Source: Membranipora membranacea (lineage: Eukaryota; Bryozoa; Gymnolaemata; Cheilostomatida; Membraniporidae). From it: DNA of 64,000 bases. Positions 36,736 to 47,585 of this stretch are shown one piece after another. The stretch is taken from positions 28,372,162 through 28,436,161 of the forward strand of contig OU612067.1 of assembly GCA_914767715.1 (NCBI GenBank). Direction: 5' to 3'. The notes beneath the pieces are model-generated. The model saw only the letters and a program-made list of their open reading frames with translations, did no database searches and was not told where the DNA came from. Position 1 is the stretch's first letter, and each line of letters opens with the position of its first letter. A program made the translations under genes and the position numbers.

Positions 36736-37458
36736 AGCTGCGTTTACATTGTCAACTAATCTGCATAATTGAACAACACCGACATACCATAACTGTCGGC
36801 AGTTAATGTCGGTGTAATATAGGTTATAACGATTTTGCTTTTACACTAGATTTGTCGGTCTAATAACTCTACCCTGATCTATCAATCAAACAACTATATT
36901 GACCAATCAGCTACCATTTTGCGACAATATTACCCCTGTACAATAGCTACAGCTAGTAATGGTAGTACTAGGTAAAAAAGCAAGGGTAAAAAAGATTGTA
37001 GAAAAGTGGGAAGCTGAACTTTTTAACTTGTTTTTGTAACACCATTATTATGGATGATGATGAGCTGCTTGCCATAGTTGCTGCAGGCACTGTTGTTGTG
37101 CTGGCAGGTGCTCAGCTTGTGGCTGATGAACAGCAGAAGGTTGGTAACATAATAAAGGAAACTCTTGGAATGGGATGGATTGGTTGTAAACCACAGGATA
37201 GCTCCCAACAATTAGTGGCTTTTGTTTGGTTTGAGAGCCTGCTGTTGACCTGAATGACCTGCATATCTGTGTTTTAATTGGCTATGTATCAATGGAATCG
37301 GACCCTGTGTCGTTCATTCTGTGACATGATCACAGAGCAACGATTTCATTAAACTCCGATTAGTCTGCACCGACACAATGTTTACATTAGAAGATTTGTC
37401 GGTGTTGAATGTCGGTGTTGTTCAAATAGGCAGATTAGTTGACAATATAAACGCAGCT
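36736..37458. mobile_element. 723-bp TIR element with degenerate ORF
   Basis: The ends AGCTGCGTTTACATTGTCAA and their inverted copy match over about 29 bases with one mismatch. The arms then continue with matching blocks (GAACAACACCGACAT). TA flanks both ends (36734-36735 and 37459-37460). The interior carries CCGACA / TGTCGG sub-repeats and a plus-strand open frame at 37050-37250 beginning MDDDELLAIVAAG; from memory this resembles the start of PIF/Harbinger-type proteins, but I do not rely on that. Too short for a full transposase, so an internally deleted derivative. Confidence 0.8.
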
Positions 37459-38244
37459 TAAGTGTTTAATAGCTGTTTTAGAAAAGCTCTACATTAACAG
37501 AAATCCAAGCTAGAGACATTCTGAACGTTATCATATAATTCTAACTCATTTTCAGACTTAATTTACCTATATTTTATTACCTATCTATAAAATTATTTAG
37601 ATTGTTTTCTCTTTTTGTAACAGATGATTTTCAACGGTACGGTACATTTAAGATGTGTTATGTCTCAAAAACCAATTCAGACAAAATTGCGCGATCAAGC
37701 TATACTTTCATCAACTTAAATCGCTGAAATCAAGACAACATCACTCTACATGCCTAGCTGGCAGATGAGGCTTGCTTTGATTGTTGGACATAGGTTTAGC
37801 TTACATAATAGAATAACATTTTTCCATTTTACCATCCCGTGGGTAGGGGCGTCTGGTTAAGAGCAGTAACCATTACCTATCCAATAGTGGTGTATTGGCC
37901 TTGTTTAGTGCTTGGTCAGTTTCAGGTCCCGTATCGTACAGGGAATAAAGCTGTTAGAAAAGTAATTGCAAGTCATCAAGATGGATGGAGGTTCATTTCG
38001 AGACTGGTTGATTCATAATCTCATCGTAGGATGCACAGAGGGAAAGCACATGTCCATTGCAATAACAATCAGGCATACAGTTGCAGGATAAAAAAAACAC
38101 TCCACATTTTGAACAAAGTTGGCCATAGCTTCATCAGCTTAGAACTGAGCCTCAAGTAGGAAACTCAATTAATTACACTTTTGGTTTAATGTCCCAACTA
38201 TCTTTTCATCTTCCTTACACCGCTGATGGAAGGGTTATGGCATC

Positions 38245-38640
38245 ACTGTTGGTTCCGAATAATCACAGGCCTTAAGCTGGACTACTTGCCTTTTCCAAAT
38301 AACCAACTCGCCCCTCAGTTCGACCTGTAAGCTGTATGTGACAGGTGACATTTTGGCCAATACTACACCTGATAACCACCCTTGCCTCCTAATGCTTCGA
38401 TAGTCTCGAGCTATTACCTGATCACAAAGGCTCGGGGATGTTGCACCCCTCCTGATTCTCGAGTGATACGAGCCCTCATATCTGGTCTCACCAAATCAAG
38501 TCTAGTGCGTATTCTATGGCCCATGAGCATTTCTGAGGGTGTTTGACCAGTCAAAAAATGAGGTGTTGAGCGGTACACTAATAAAAACTCATGTAATCGA
38601 TGTAGTTTAGAGAACATGACTCGCCACACCGACAAGTGAT
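38245..38640 (-). mobile_element. Ty3/gypsy integrase C-terminal relic
   Basis: The minus strand from 38635 to 38416 encodes the integrase end-of-core pattern (LLVYRSTPHFLTGQTPSEM, then RTRLDLVRP) seen in Ty3/gypsy retroelements. A frameshift near 38415-38425 breaks it; the neighbouring frame continues the C-terminal region down to about 38270. No protease, reverse transcriptase or LTR is visible nearby. A dead fragment with no coding potential. Confidence 0.8.
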
Positions 38641-39089
38641 TAATTAGATGATTAACACCATAAGCATAGTATGTCCGGGATCAACGCTTGATGGCAATAA
38701 TTGCGAATAAAGTTTCATTTCAGTCCACGCACTTTGCAGGATTTGCTTGGGATTTTCCTCTCATTACTTCTACATTAATCTTACTTCATATTGCCTAGGG
38801 TCCAATAATACACATTGTATGACCTTTTGTCAATGTCATGAATGACCGCCCTTATTCAAAATGAAATAAATTCTGGCTGAAATTTTCTTCATTACTTGGC
38901 AGTGAATATCTCTGCTCATGGGTATTGCCCAAACATGAGCCTACTTTTCCCAGAGTCTGACTGGAAAACTCTCATACCTGGGACAATATAGTAGATGGCA
39001 TGAATAGAAATCAATAGATATTGCAGTTTTAGTGCTCCCCTTGATTAACTTATAACACTCAAGAGCAAACAACTCCAGCAAGATCCTGC

Positions 39090-39165
39090 GTTGTTCTCAG
39101 ACTTTCCCTCGCCGGGGGAGGGGGGCAGTCGGCGAGGGGCAAAAGTCTGGGGGGCTCAGACCCAT
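39090..39165. mobile_element. GC-rich hairpin insertion, probable short target duplication
   Basis: Arms ACTTTCCCTCGCCG and CGGCGAGGGGCAAAAGT fold around a G-rich loop. CTCAGA occurs on both sides. It lies exactly at the left edge of duplicated unit 2 (homology to 7800 begins at about 39165), so it may mark the breakpoint. Confidence 0.55.
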
Positions 39166-39267
39166 TTCAACCCAAAATAAAGCTCAAACATAACATCATT
39201 TTTCTATAGTAGAAATGACAGTGCCATATAGCACCAAACATCCTGATTTTCTCAATTCTACAGAGGG

Positions 39268-41136
39268 ATGGTAGCATGATGGCGAAGAAAAGGCTTAAGA
39301 AGGACTTTTGGAAGCCAGCTGAGTTTGAGAAAAGGAGGAAATCTACTGTTTTTTCACCACATGACGGTAAGCGGCTTCTTTGTTTTCATTTTAAGCCTCA
39401 ATGCTTTGCTACAACACACAATCATAATATATTTGTGTCACCTCACTTGCAACCACTTCTCAGTTTCGAGAAATTCTGAAAACGGAACTTGCATGATGGG
39501 GTTGAGTGAGATGGCCATCCCTTACTAAACCCCCCTAGAATACAGATAACAGGCTTGCATGCATATCTCTGCTCATAAAGGTAGCCTTGTCACGTGGCTG
39601 CCTATTTTTTTTTACTCCCAAACCAAACAAAAAAGTCGCCTATCATGCTTCAATTTTGTCTAATGATTGATTTTGATAACCGAGGGACCATAGACCAAAA
39701 CCAAACTAGGGAGCATGCTCAAGTATTTTCAGATCACACAGCTGCTTGTATATTCCCATCAGATATCGCAGATATGAGAGATGAAACCTCTTTGACAGTA
39801 ATGGTAGAAGATCCGGCATACGATTCAGCATTCCGTGTTACTAAAGATGAACCTCTGGACATCGAAATAAAACTGGAACCGGCAGAGGCTACCACTAATA
39901 TACCAGGTTATTCAGATATAGATGGAGTTGTGCTGCATGAAAAACAATGGCAGGAGATGCCAGAGAATGTCAATCATGAATCCAGTGATTCACTTATAAT
40001 CAAACAAGAGGCGACGGATTTGCCAAGCTCCTCCTCTCCCATTCCTGAGTCTAACATGGAATCGTCAACCAGTAATACTCTTAAAGGTAAAGGCAACCTA
40101 ACATCTCCATCATCTAATGTTCAAGACTTAAGTGAATGTGGTGTTTTAGGATCTAAATTCATAACTGGCGGACTTGCAAACACGGCATAAGCCATGCGCC
40201 TTTTCAAATGCTGTGCTTGTGAGTATATGACATTTAGTAGGAAAGTGATGCTGGACCATATGCCAACCAACTCTGCAAAATCTACCAACAAGGACGGAAA
40301 ACAGGCAGTCCACACTCAGACAGCAGAAGATCTTAACCCCCAAAATCACTCTCAAAATGCTCCAACTAAGAAGCACGACAGATTGACCAATGCAAACATA
40401 GCAAGCACCAAATCTAGCTCAGTAAACAGTTCTCAAACAGAAAACCCTGCCCCAGACTGTGACTTTTTCACCCAGGAGACAAATGATCCAGAGGAGGAAG
40501 GAGGGTCCTCCTGTAATGAGACAGACGATGATTGCACCACAGAGGGGAGGAGGAGGAAGAGGACGAGCCAATTAAACCAAAATTTTCAAAAACCCTACAG
40601 AGCAAAACAAAGAAGAGGAAGAATTGGAAACTTTACCAATGTAAGCAGTGTAATTACTCACATACGCATAAACACAGATATGACGAGCACATGCGCCGTC
40701 ACTATCCAATCAAGCCGTATAAATGTAACATTGAAGGTTATGATCTTAAAAGATATAAGGAGCTTGTCCATTCTAAAAAAAAGTACATTTATGTAAGATA
40801 TGTGATAAGGTAGTATCGAGAACTCATACTTTATTATTTCACCCGGAAACAAGTAAAGATAAGCTGTTCAGCTGCTCCAAGTGTGATTCTAAGGCCGTCT
40901 GGAGATACTCGATCATTAGACATGAGCAAACACACACTGGTGAGAAGCCTTGGAAGTGCATTGAGTGCAGCTACGCCAGCAAACGGAAGATAAATCTACA
41001 GACTCACATGAGAACACACACTGGTGATAAGCCGTATAAATGTCCTCACTGTGATTATGCTGCTGCCCTTAACGTTACGCTGAAGCGCCACATTAAAACC
41101 ACTCATCCTAACCCCAGTGATGATCAGACAAACTGA
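39268..41136 (+). pseudogene. Fused, broken copy of the SUMO-motif and zinc-finger modules (locus B)
   Basis: The small exon at about 39268-39364 (KRRKSTVFSPHD, phase-1 donor) and the exon from 39774 (DMRDETSLTVMVEDP) correspond to 8388-8490 and 9064-9845. In the second, codon CAA of locus A is TAA here (40188-40190), a nonsense change. At about 40474 the text crosses directly into the acidic part of the six-finger module (DPEEEGG), fusing two modules that lie 4.6 kb apart in locus A. A frameshift follows in the GAGGAGG tract near 40540. Finger 1 survives, finger 2 is partly deleted, finger 3 is shifted, and 40855-41136 encodes intact fingers 4-6 (KLFSCSKCDS ... HIKTTHPNPS). No THAP exon precedes it. 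Several independent lesions make it non-functional as a whole. Confidence 0.85.
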
Positions 41137-41729
41137 ATAATTGTTACCTTCAAAGTTTTGCCGATGTTTCGCCTTTCCGAAGCCGAAACAAAGCTAATTA
41201 TCATTTATTTGCGCAGAGAGATTTATAACGGCGTATTTTAATCTAGAAATTGAATGATTTTTGAGGCCTAAGGTGTATACAGTTTATGCGCTTAGCGACT
41301 AAAACATTTCATTCATTCATGCATTCAAATCAGAGCTGGGAACTGAGCAAAATAGACAAGTAATCCCTACCCCTTGGTTATCACATTGTTGTCTGGACAT
41401 AAATTTTTATTAATAAATTATTATTTTGATATGCTTATTATTTGGCAGACACTTCATTCTAGTAGTGTGTTTTTCATAACATGCCAAAGCAATCGGGACA
41501 TTAATAAGGTCTTAATAATTCAGACAAGAGAACTCAGGTTTGTTCCTTAGTACTACCTTATAATTAATACCCCTAGTCCTTTATCAGAACAAGGAGTTAA
41601 AGACTCCTTGATCAGAAGCAGTGATTTCTGACTCTCTGTGTTTTGTTCCCTTTAGTAATTGTCTCCTCTCTCTTCATGAGGAGACAACTCGTATAACATA
41701 ATTACTTCTGTTGCTAGAGTTATCAATCT

Positions 41730-41791
41730 AATGCCATTAGCCTGGGCAGGATGTCGGTTGGCCCGACAGCCTGCCCAGGCTAGAATGCCAT
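41730..41791. mobile_element. 46-bp hairpin insertion with 8-bp target duplication
   Basis: AATGCCAT is repeated exactly at 41730-41737 and 41784-41791. Between them lies TAGCCTGGGCAGG, a short GC-rich loop region with its own CGG/CCG pairing, then CCTGCCCAGGCTAG. The termini TAGCCTGGGC / GCCCAGGCTA are shared with the hairpin at 51311-51389. Confidence 0.85.
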
Positions 41792-42463
41792 GGTTGATAG
41801 TATTTTTCGCATTAACATAATATATTCCCTGATGAATTTTATATTGTGCAAGGCTGTTAGATCACTGACATTGACTCAGAATCTCAATCCCTGATTATGG
41901 TTATAGCCTATGAAAGTTTCGCAGACTTTGTTTGTACTATAAGGCTAATCAGGTCTCAGTGTCCATAGGTAGGGAGGCCATGAAATCATTGATGGAGGTG
42001 CTAGGTCATGCTCAGGATGGGTACCAAATGAAAAGTTATCGATGAAGAAATAAACCCCCTTTTCCAGAGGGAGTGTAACAAGGACATTTTTTGATACATC
42101 AGTCAGGGTGGCATAGAACTGATAAATATGCAGGTACTAGCGTTAAACTCAGTGTGGGTCCAGATAGACAACTACTACCTGTATAATGACGGACAACTCC
42201 TGACACAATCACATTACATGTTCATTCGTTCGAAAATTTTAAACGTTTATGAAACATTTATTGAATTCCACCTGGGTGATTGTTAATTGTTGAGGTCATC
42301 AAATGGCTTCACACAGATCTTGGTTAGACTTTCATTCTGCTTAGATGTTTTTCGCCAACAGGCGTTGCAAACGTTGTCAGCAAATTTTGTCTTATTGAGC
42401 GCTTATCTTAGTGTTGTCAGCAAATAACAGTTTTTCTAGTCAACTCAACGTAAGTGAGAGTTA

Positions 42464-45266
42464 TGATGGGGAGCGATGAAGGGGAGCCCAAATTCAAACA
42501 GACTGTTTGATGATGTAAATGACGAGAATATCAGCTCGCGTATCCAGGTACTGTGCTTCTTTGAAAATTGTTCTGTTAGGCTGGGTCCGTGATTATAATT
42601 GTTGAATCGATTAGTCCCAGCACCTGGTTGTATGTCATGGTTTTTTGGCCCTGAAAAATATACGAATCTTTTTGGCAATGCTCTTGGTGGTTTGCTCAAC
42701 CGATAAAAATTTCATGCCAGTAGGTATATTATTCAGATTACAATTATATGTGCCACATATCTCCTGGTCTAACTTGAGGAGGGATTGATAATGTTCTTTG
42801 CCGTCATGCTTCAACAATTTACTCATGTACCAATCACCAAAATACACCTGCTGTGGCAACTCAAAATCGTGCAAATACTTTCTTTTCTAGAAAAGCTGTC
42901 TTACAGTAGGTAATGCTAAGCTGGTGTCTTAATATATGGAATTTTACACCTTTAAATCCAGCCCCATAGCCATAGCATTTGCTATTTTGTGTTCTTGATA
43001 TGTATGGTATTTTATCATCTATTGAATTTAAAAGTATTCAGTATTACCTCGGTATAACATATTTTGAATCTTCATAAGATATAGCATCTTCTGTGCTCGC
43101 TATCTTTGCCGCAGAGTGGACAAAAGTAATAACACATTTTCTCTACTGGTATCCCTGATGTACTGAGTCTGAGTGAATTACTATCACTATTGTGTAAGAT
43201 AATGTAATAGTATTATCTTGCTCTAGGACTTAGCTAAAACTCACCTAGCAGAAAAGAGGATGAAGTTTCTTAGTGATGAGCTTCTACCAAGTCTCTCTAC
43301 AGAGGAACATAAGTTAATGATAGACGTGAGTCATAAGTTCTCATAACAGTTTGGTACTACTTGTGGGCTAGTAATTTATCTGACTAAGATATTATATTTA
43401 TGCGGTAATAGACACCACCTCTATCGTATTTTACTAGACACTATCTGACCTTCTAGCATTAAACTGTATAAAATTAAGTTTTACAAAATACTTTACTCTT
43501 TCCCCGAAAAGGTTAATAGAAAATTATCTTAAATTTGGTATAACTGTTATGTATTTTTATTTGAAAGTTGATTACTCTGTTGTCGCTATATTATAGGGTC
43601 GAAATTTCCTGTTTTGAAAACCCATAGAAAAGTAGTGAGTTGATATTCTTCCATCATGGAATGGTTTATTGTTAACTGATCGATACGATGTAATCACAGA
43701 GTAAGGATATCGGGCTATTTATGTAAGAGCAACTAAAAAATTTATATTTGTAATAATATTATAAAGGATATATGCATGATGAAATATACTTACTCTGTGA
43801 TGTATCCGAAGATGTTTGCGAAATATATTTATTATTTATATATGTTTCATTATCGGTTGATTATTTGTTATGTTGATTGTTCTCCTAAAATACATTCCGC
43901 AAATTAAGCCTTGATGTGTAAATTTATGATATGATACTTCATTTTCTTTGATCATATTGTTCCTTTGTTGTCAGATATACGCAGCTGTGAAATCCAAGAA
44001 TGACTGGCATATCTCTGCCGCTGATCTGACGAGTCTACTAACCACCCATTCCGGCAGGTCAGACTTCAAACTTACCACCTTAGTACTAGAGAAAAGTATT
44101 AATGTACATTTAAATTGAAAATATATTATATATCGGACTTATGACAGAGGATATGAAGGAGGAACACAGAGCTGTAAAAGAGGATTGTTGGCATGTTAAA
44201 TCTGAGAGGTGCCGTCTTACGTCTGATGGTAGTGACACTGATACATTTTCAATAGTTTCCTGAATATTAACAATTTTAGGAGATTTACCATACCTTCTGC
44301 TAGAAAAATCATGCATCAGGTTGATGTTGATGGTGACAAGAAACTGGGATTACTAGATATACTCTCGGTGTTTTTTGTCACTGATATCTATCTAAAATCG
44401 GTGGCAGGTAATATCTTTATGTCTTTCATAACTCTGTTATGTGTATGTGAATTACGTGTATACAACAAGGGGTGCTCTACATATGTGTAGGAATTACATA
44501 TTAAAGAACTATTTCCTTACTTTGTAATAGACAGTTTTCTGAGCTCTTATTAATGCCCCAATTCGGAGTTGTCCTCTCTCCAGTTTGGTACTTTTAACCC
44601 ACGCCGCATAGGAAAAACCTGCTGAAAGAGGGTTTTATTGAAAACCGCTGGTGCTAGGATAAAAATGATTTTTGATTCAGAGTCTGCACCATTGAAAACC
44701 CTGGGAGACAGGGTCTCCAAATCATTGGAGGTTTGACTGTTGATAAGTCTTAATTTTAGTGACGAAACTCATGAAAGATTCTGCCAAATTGTCCGCAAAA
44801 CTGGCAGAAAATGCTATAATTGACTATCCAAATACTAAAATTATTTACCAAACATTGTTCATTATGAGTTTTCAATGTTGCAGATTCTGAATCAAAAACA
44901 ATTTCTATCCTATTATAAGCGGTTTTCAAGATAACCCGCTTTCGGCACGTTTTTCCTATGCGGCGTGGGTTAAAAGTACCAAACTGGAGAGAGGACAATT
45001 CCAAATTGAGGCCTAAATCAGAGCTCAGAAAACTGTCTGTACAATGAAGTAAGTGTGATAAGGAGGCGTGGGACCAACATCTTGTTCATCCTTGTTTTTA
45101 GGCCTATCACCTTGTCACATTTACAATGAAAGATATTGTTGATGTTACAGGGGACTTTAGAGATCGGAGTCTAACACAGTACTCAGCTGCCTGTACATCT
45201 AGCCATGTGATGTAATACATAGCTCTATCTGAGTTGTGTAGATCACTAAAACTCAAGTTACCAGAT
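42464..45266 (+). pseudogene. EF-hand gene, broken copy
   Basis: Paralogue of exons 1-5 of the gene at 15966. Exon 1 (from about 42464) has lost 5 bases in the GGGGAGC segment, shifting the frame after MMGSDEGE. Exons 2 (43227-43325), 3 (43975-44057) and 4 (44280-44407) are still open with intact splice sites and an intact EF-hand loop (DVDGDKKLGLLD). Exon 5 (45102-45266) is two bases shorter than in the intact copy and, in the original frame, contains TAA at 45213-45215 where the intact copy has ATA TTA. Everything downstream of exon 5 is deleted. A 510-bp foldback element is inserted between exons 4 and 5. Confidence 0.85.
44529..45038. mobile_element. 510-bp long-armed foldback element
   Basis: The ends AGACAGTTTTCTGAGCTCT and inverted copy begin arms of about 190 bp each (shared blocks TTGTCCTCTCTCCAGTTTGG and ACCCACGCCGCATAGG), separated by about 130 bp. 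The homologous intron in unit 1 (near 18350) lacks it, so the insertion followed the duplication. Flanks share GTA and a few more bases; a clear target duplication cannot be called. No coding capacity. Long arms with little centre recall Mutator-like or Foldback-type elements, but the superfamily is unproven. Confidence 0.85.
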
Positions 45267-45439
45267 GTAAGTACCACCTACACAGGCCTCTAAGAAATGT
45301 GTGAATTTTCATACAAAATTATGTTTTAGGGATTCGTTTTAGGGAAGAGGATGAATACATTCTTTTCTCATGTCATGAGGCATAAATGCGGTTATTAGCC
45401 TAGTCTAAGTGCTCAGACTCCAAGGCGCAGGGAGTTACT

Positions 45440-45660
45440 TGCGCACGCTATCAAACTCACTATAGTAGCTAGGCCACTGACAAGGCTTCCGGTATTGAGA
45501 AAATTACAAATATAATCAGTCTATTTATGATGGGAGTTGTGTTCACCTGTCTGAAATAAGAATTCCTTGTTTGCAGTTTTGGTCAGACCAGATGATGAGA
45601 TCAGTTAGCGCGATGACTATTCACCACCAGGAGTCATGGGTTCAAGTCCCACATGAAGAG
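45440..45660. repeat. Right arm of foldback element plus tRNA-like segment
   Basis: 45460-45595 matches the right arm of the foldback at 22092-22310; the left arm is missing at a deletion boundary. Immediately after it, 45597-45655 reads GATCAGTTAGCGCGATGACT ... GTCATGGGTTCAAGTCCCAC, with spaced A-box- and B-box-like strings as in a tRNA-derived repeat. The unit 1 copy (22316-22362) lacks the middle of this segment. Confidence 0.55.
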
Positions 45661-47339
45661 CCTTCAAGGTTGATTTTTCCATCCCTCGATGTGTATCTCC
45701 TAGAATGAAGAGTGTTGGTCCGTGTGATTGATATCACTGATTGGTTCCTTTGAAATTATCCTGATATTTTCATGATGTAAGGTCTTCATTTGGTATTTGG
45801 GCCTCCAAACCCGTATCATGTGTGTGTAGCTGTCCAAAATTTGAAGATAAGGTTGTCACATCATCTCCGACGTCACAACATCTCCGACATAAAATTTGCT
45901 CCATTTTGTGCTCTCTTTTATTATTGAGTCTAAAACTGGTCATCACCCTTAGAACCTCGACCTCCACCAAATGTTAAACTCACTGAGACTAAAGCCAAAA
46001 GAACCCAGATGTCCAGAAAGTAAGCAGACAACCAGCATATAAGTTTGACTATCCTGAAGTGACTCTTGCAAAAAAATAAAACAGAAGATGATAGGTCTTA
46101 GATTCATGTACCTGCTAAATGTGTTTGTTCGTGTCAATTTGCGCTCTGGAAAGTGCAAAGTTTTTGGTTCAGGTAACAATGATAAGTTTATGCTCAATGT
46201 GTCATGGTTTTATAATTATTAACCTTGTGTTTGGAAATCCTTCTTGGAATCCCTAAGTTTTAATTTTGTAAGAAAGCGACTAGAAGTAGGACGAAAGCCT
46301 ATATTATAGAAACACCGATACTGGTAGTATTCGATCTAGCCAAAGAGCGAAAGTGGCCAATGATAGCATGAGAAACATGTAAGCCTAAGATATAAATAAA
46401 AACATTACAAAAGATATTCATTAAAAAAGATATTTGATTTCAGAGCTTTTTTGTCACGAAATACCAATACAATATTTAGGTCGCATTTACTGACGTGTTA
46501 CAAATCTGTAGTTTTGACGCTGTGCATAACATATAGTGTAGTCAGCAGCCAACTCTGCGGGTCATATTTTACTGTAAATCATTATATTATTGTCATGGAA
46601 GAGACAACTTGATGTTAAATAAGTTGAGGCAGCGGAGCTCATACAATTTTTCTATCCATGGTTTTACAACTGCATGATTTGAAGTTGGAGAAAATGCTTT
46701 TCGTCTCTTCCCCCTGTTGCCGCAACTGAGTGATTTGTGGCTTTCTGTGACAATAAACGCTTTTGTTTTAAATGGAGTTTTGCGATCATCAAAATAAGTA
46801 ATTTACAGTTGATGTGTCTGGCCTGGAATAAAAGTGTGTGTGGTCCAAGGCATGTCAGTTTTTTAAATAGACTCTCTAAAAGCCCACAACTGTTTTGGAT
46901 ACAAGAACATATTGTATTCTACCTGGCTACACAGAGTTTGATTTAATCCGGTAATGTAGTGCGTCGGATTAAAACAATAAGTTGTAATTCCTTTCCCCTG
47001 ACCTACTAAAATAGAACCTGGGTGATGTACGAATATTATACAATACCACAAAAGAAATTATTTTGCGTTCAGACAACCATTTTTCATCATTCGTTAACTC
47101 CTGGGCAATCATTTTTCTACCACAGTGAGATGCTGTTGAGTCACAAATTTAATATTGCAGAATTGGTTGAGACTTTTTTGTAGGTTATAACTACACAGTG
47201 TCTGTTCTAGTTTCACATGTTTTGTCTTCACCAGATACAGCTAACAGAGCTAATACAGATTCCTCATAATCACGTTATTTGAAAAGACATCTCACTGTTC
47301 CGCGAAGTCCTTACCCCGCATCTGAAGGTTTTATGGTGA

Positions 47340-47585
47340 ATTTTCAGATGCTGGGACACATTGTCTAGCATTGTCCCAGATAGTCCCAGATCATCCCATA
47401 CCAGTGTAACATTCACATATTACCCAGATGTAAAATGAGTCTGGGAATGTGACGATAAAGTTCGTAAGCGTCAAACTTTCCTGTTACTGACCCAGACTCA
47501 TATTTGCTGGTGTTTCGTATTTGTGTTCACATTGTCTAGGATGGCTCTCTTGGTTGGCTGTCTGGGACAATATGACCAGGCTTGA
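47340..47585. mobile_element. Candidate TIR repeat built on TGGGACA / TGTCCCA
   Basis: The left part (CTGGGACACATTGTC, ATTGTCCCAGATAGTCCCAG) and the right part (CACATTGTCTAGGATGG, TGTCTGGGACAATATGACC) contain inverted TGTCCCAGA blocks. Homology to unit 1 ends where this begins. The centre holds an inverted CCCAGACTCAT / ATGAGTCTGGG pair. The boundaries are not defined by a target duplication. Confidence 0.45.

Larger units (their letters stand above)
39165..47355. repeat. Segmental duplication, unit 2 (decayed copy of 7800-24005)
   Basis: Collinear, same-orientation copy of unit 1, reduced to about half its length by two large losses: at about 40474 (unit 1 sequence 9.77-14.37 kb missing) and at about 45400 (unit 1 sequence 18.72-22.18 kb missing). 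No THAP exon precedes it. Gene remnants inside carry nonsense and frameshift changes. The left edge is beside a hairpin (39090-39165) and the right edge beside a TIR-like repeat (47340-47585). Confidence 0.85.

Noticed and set aside
37050-37250. Independent small gene MDDDELLAIVAAG...
   Set aside because: Lies wholly inside a TIR element and is most simply a remnant of its coding region.
42635-42874. Minus-strand frame (YFGDWYMSKLLKHDGKEHY...) that looks protein-like
   Set aside because: The same stretch in unit 1 (about 16190-16370) has a 2-bp difference and substitutions that break the frame, and it lies antisense in an EF-hand gene intron. Possibly an old relic, but not supportable as a gene.
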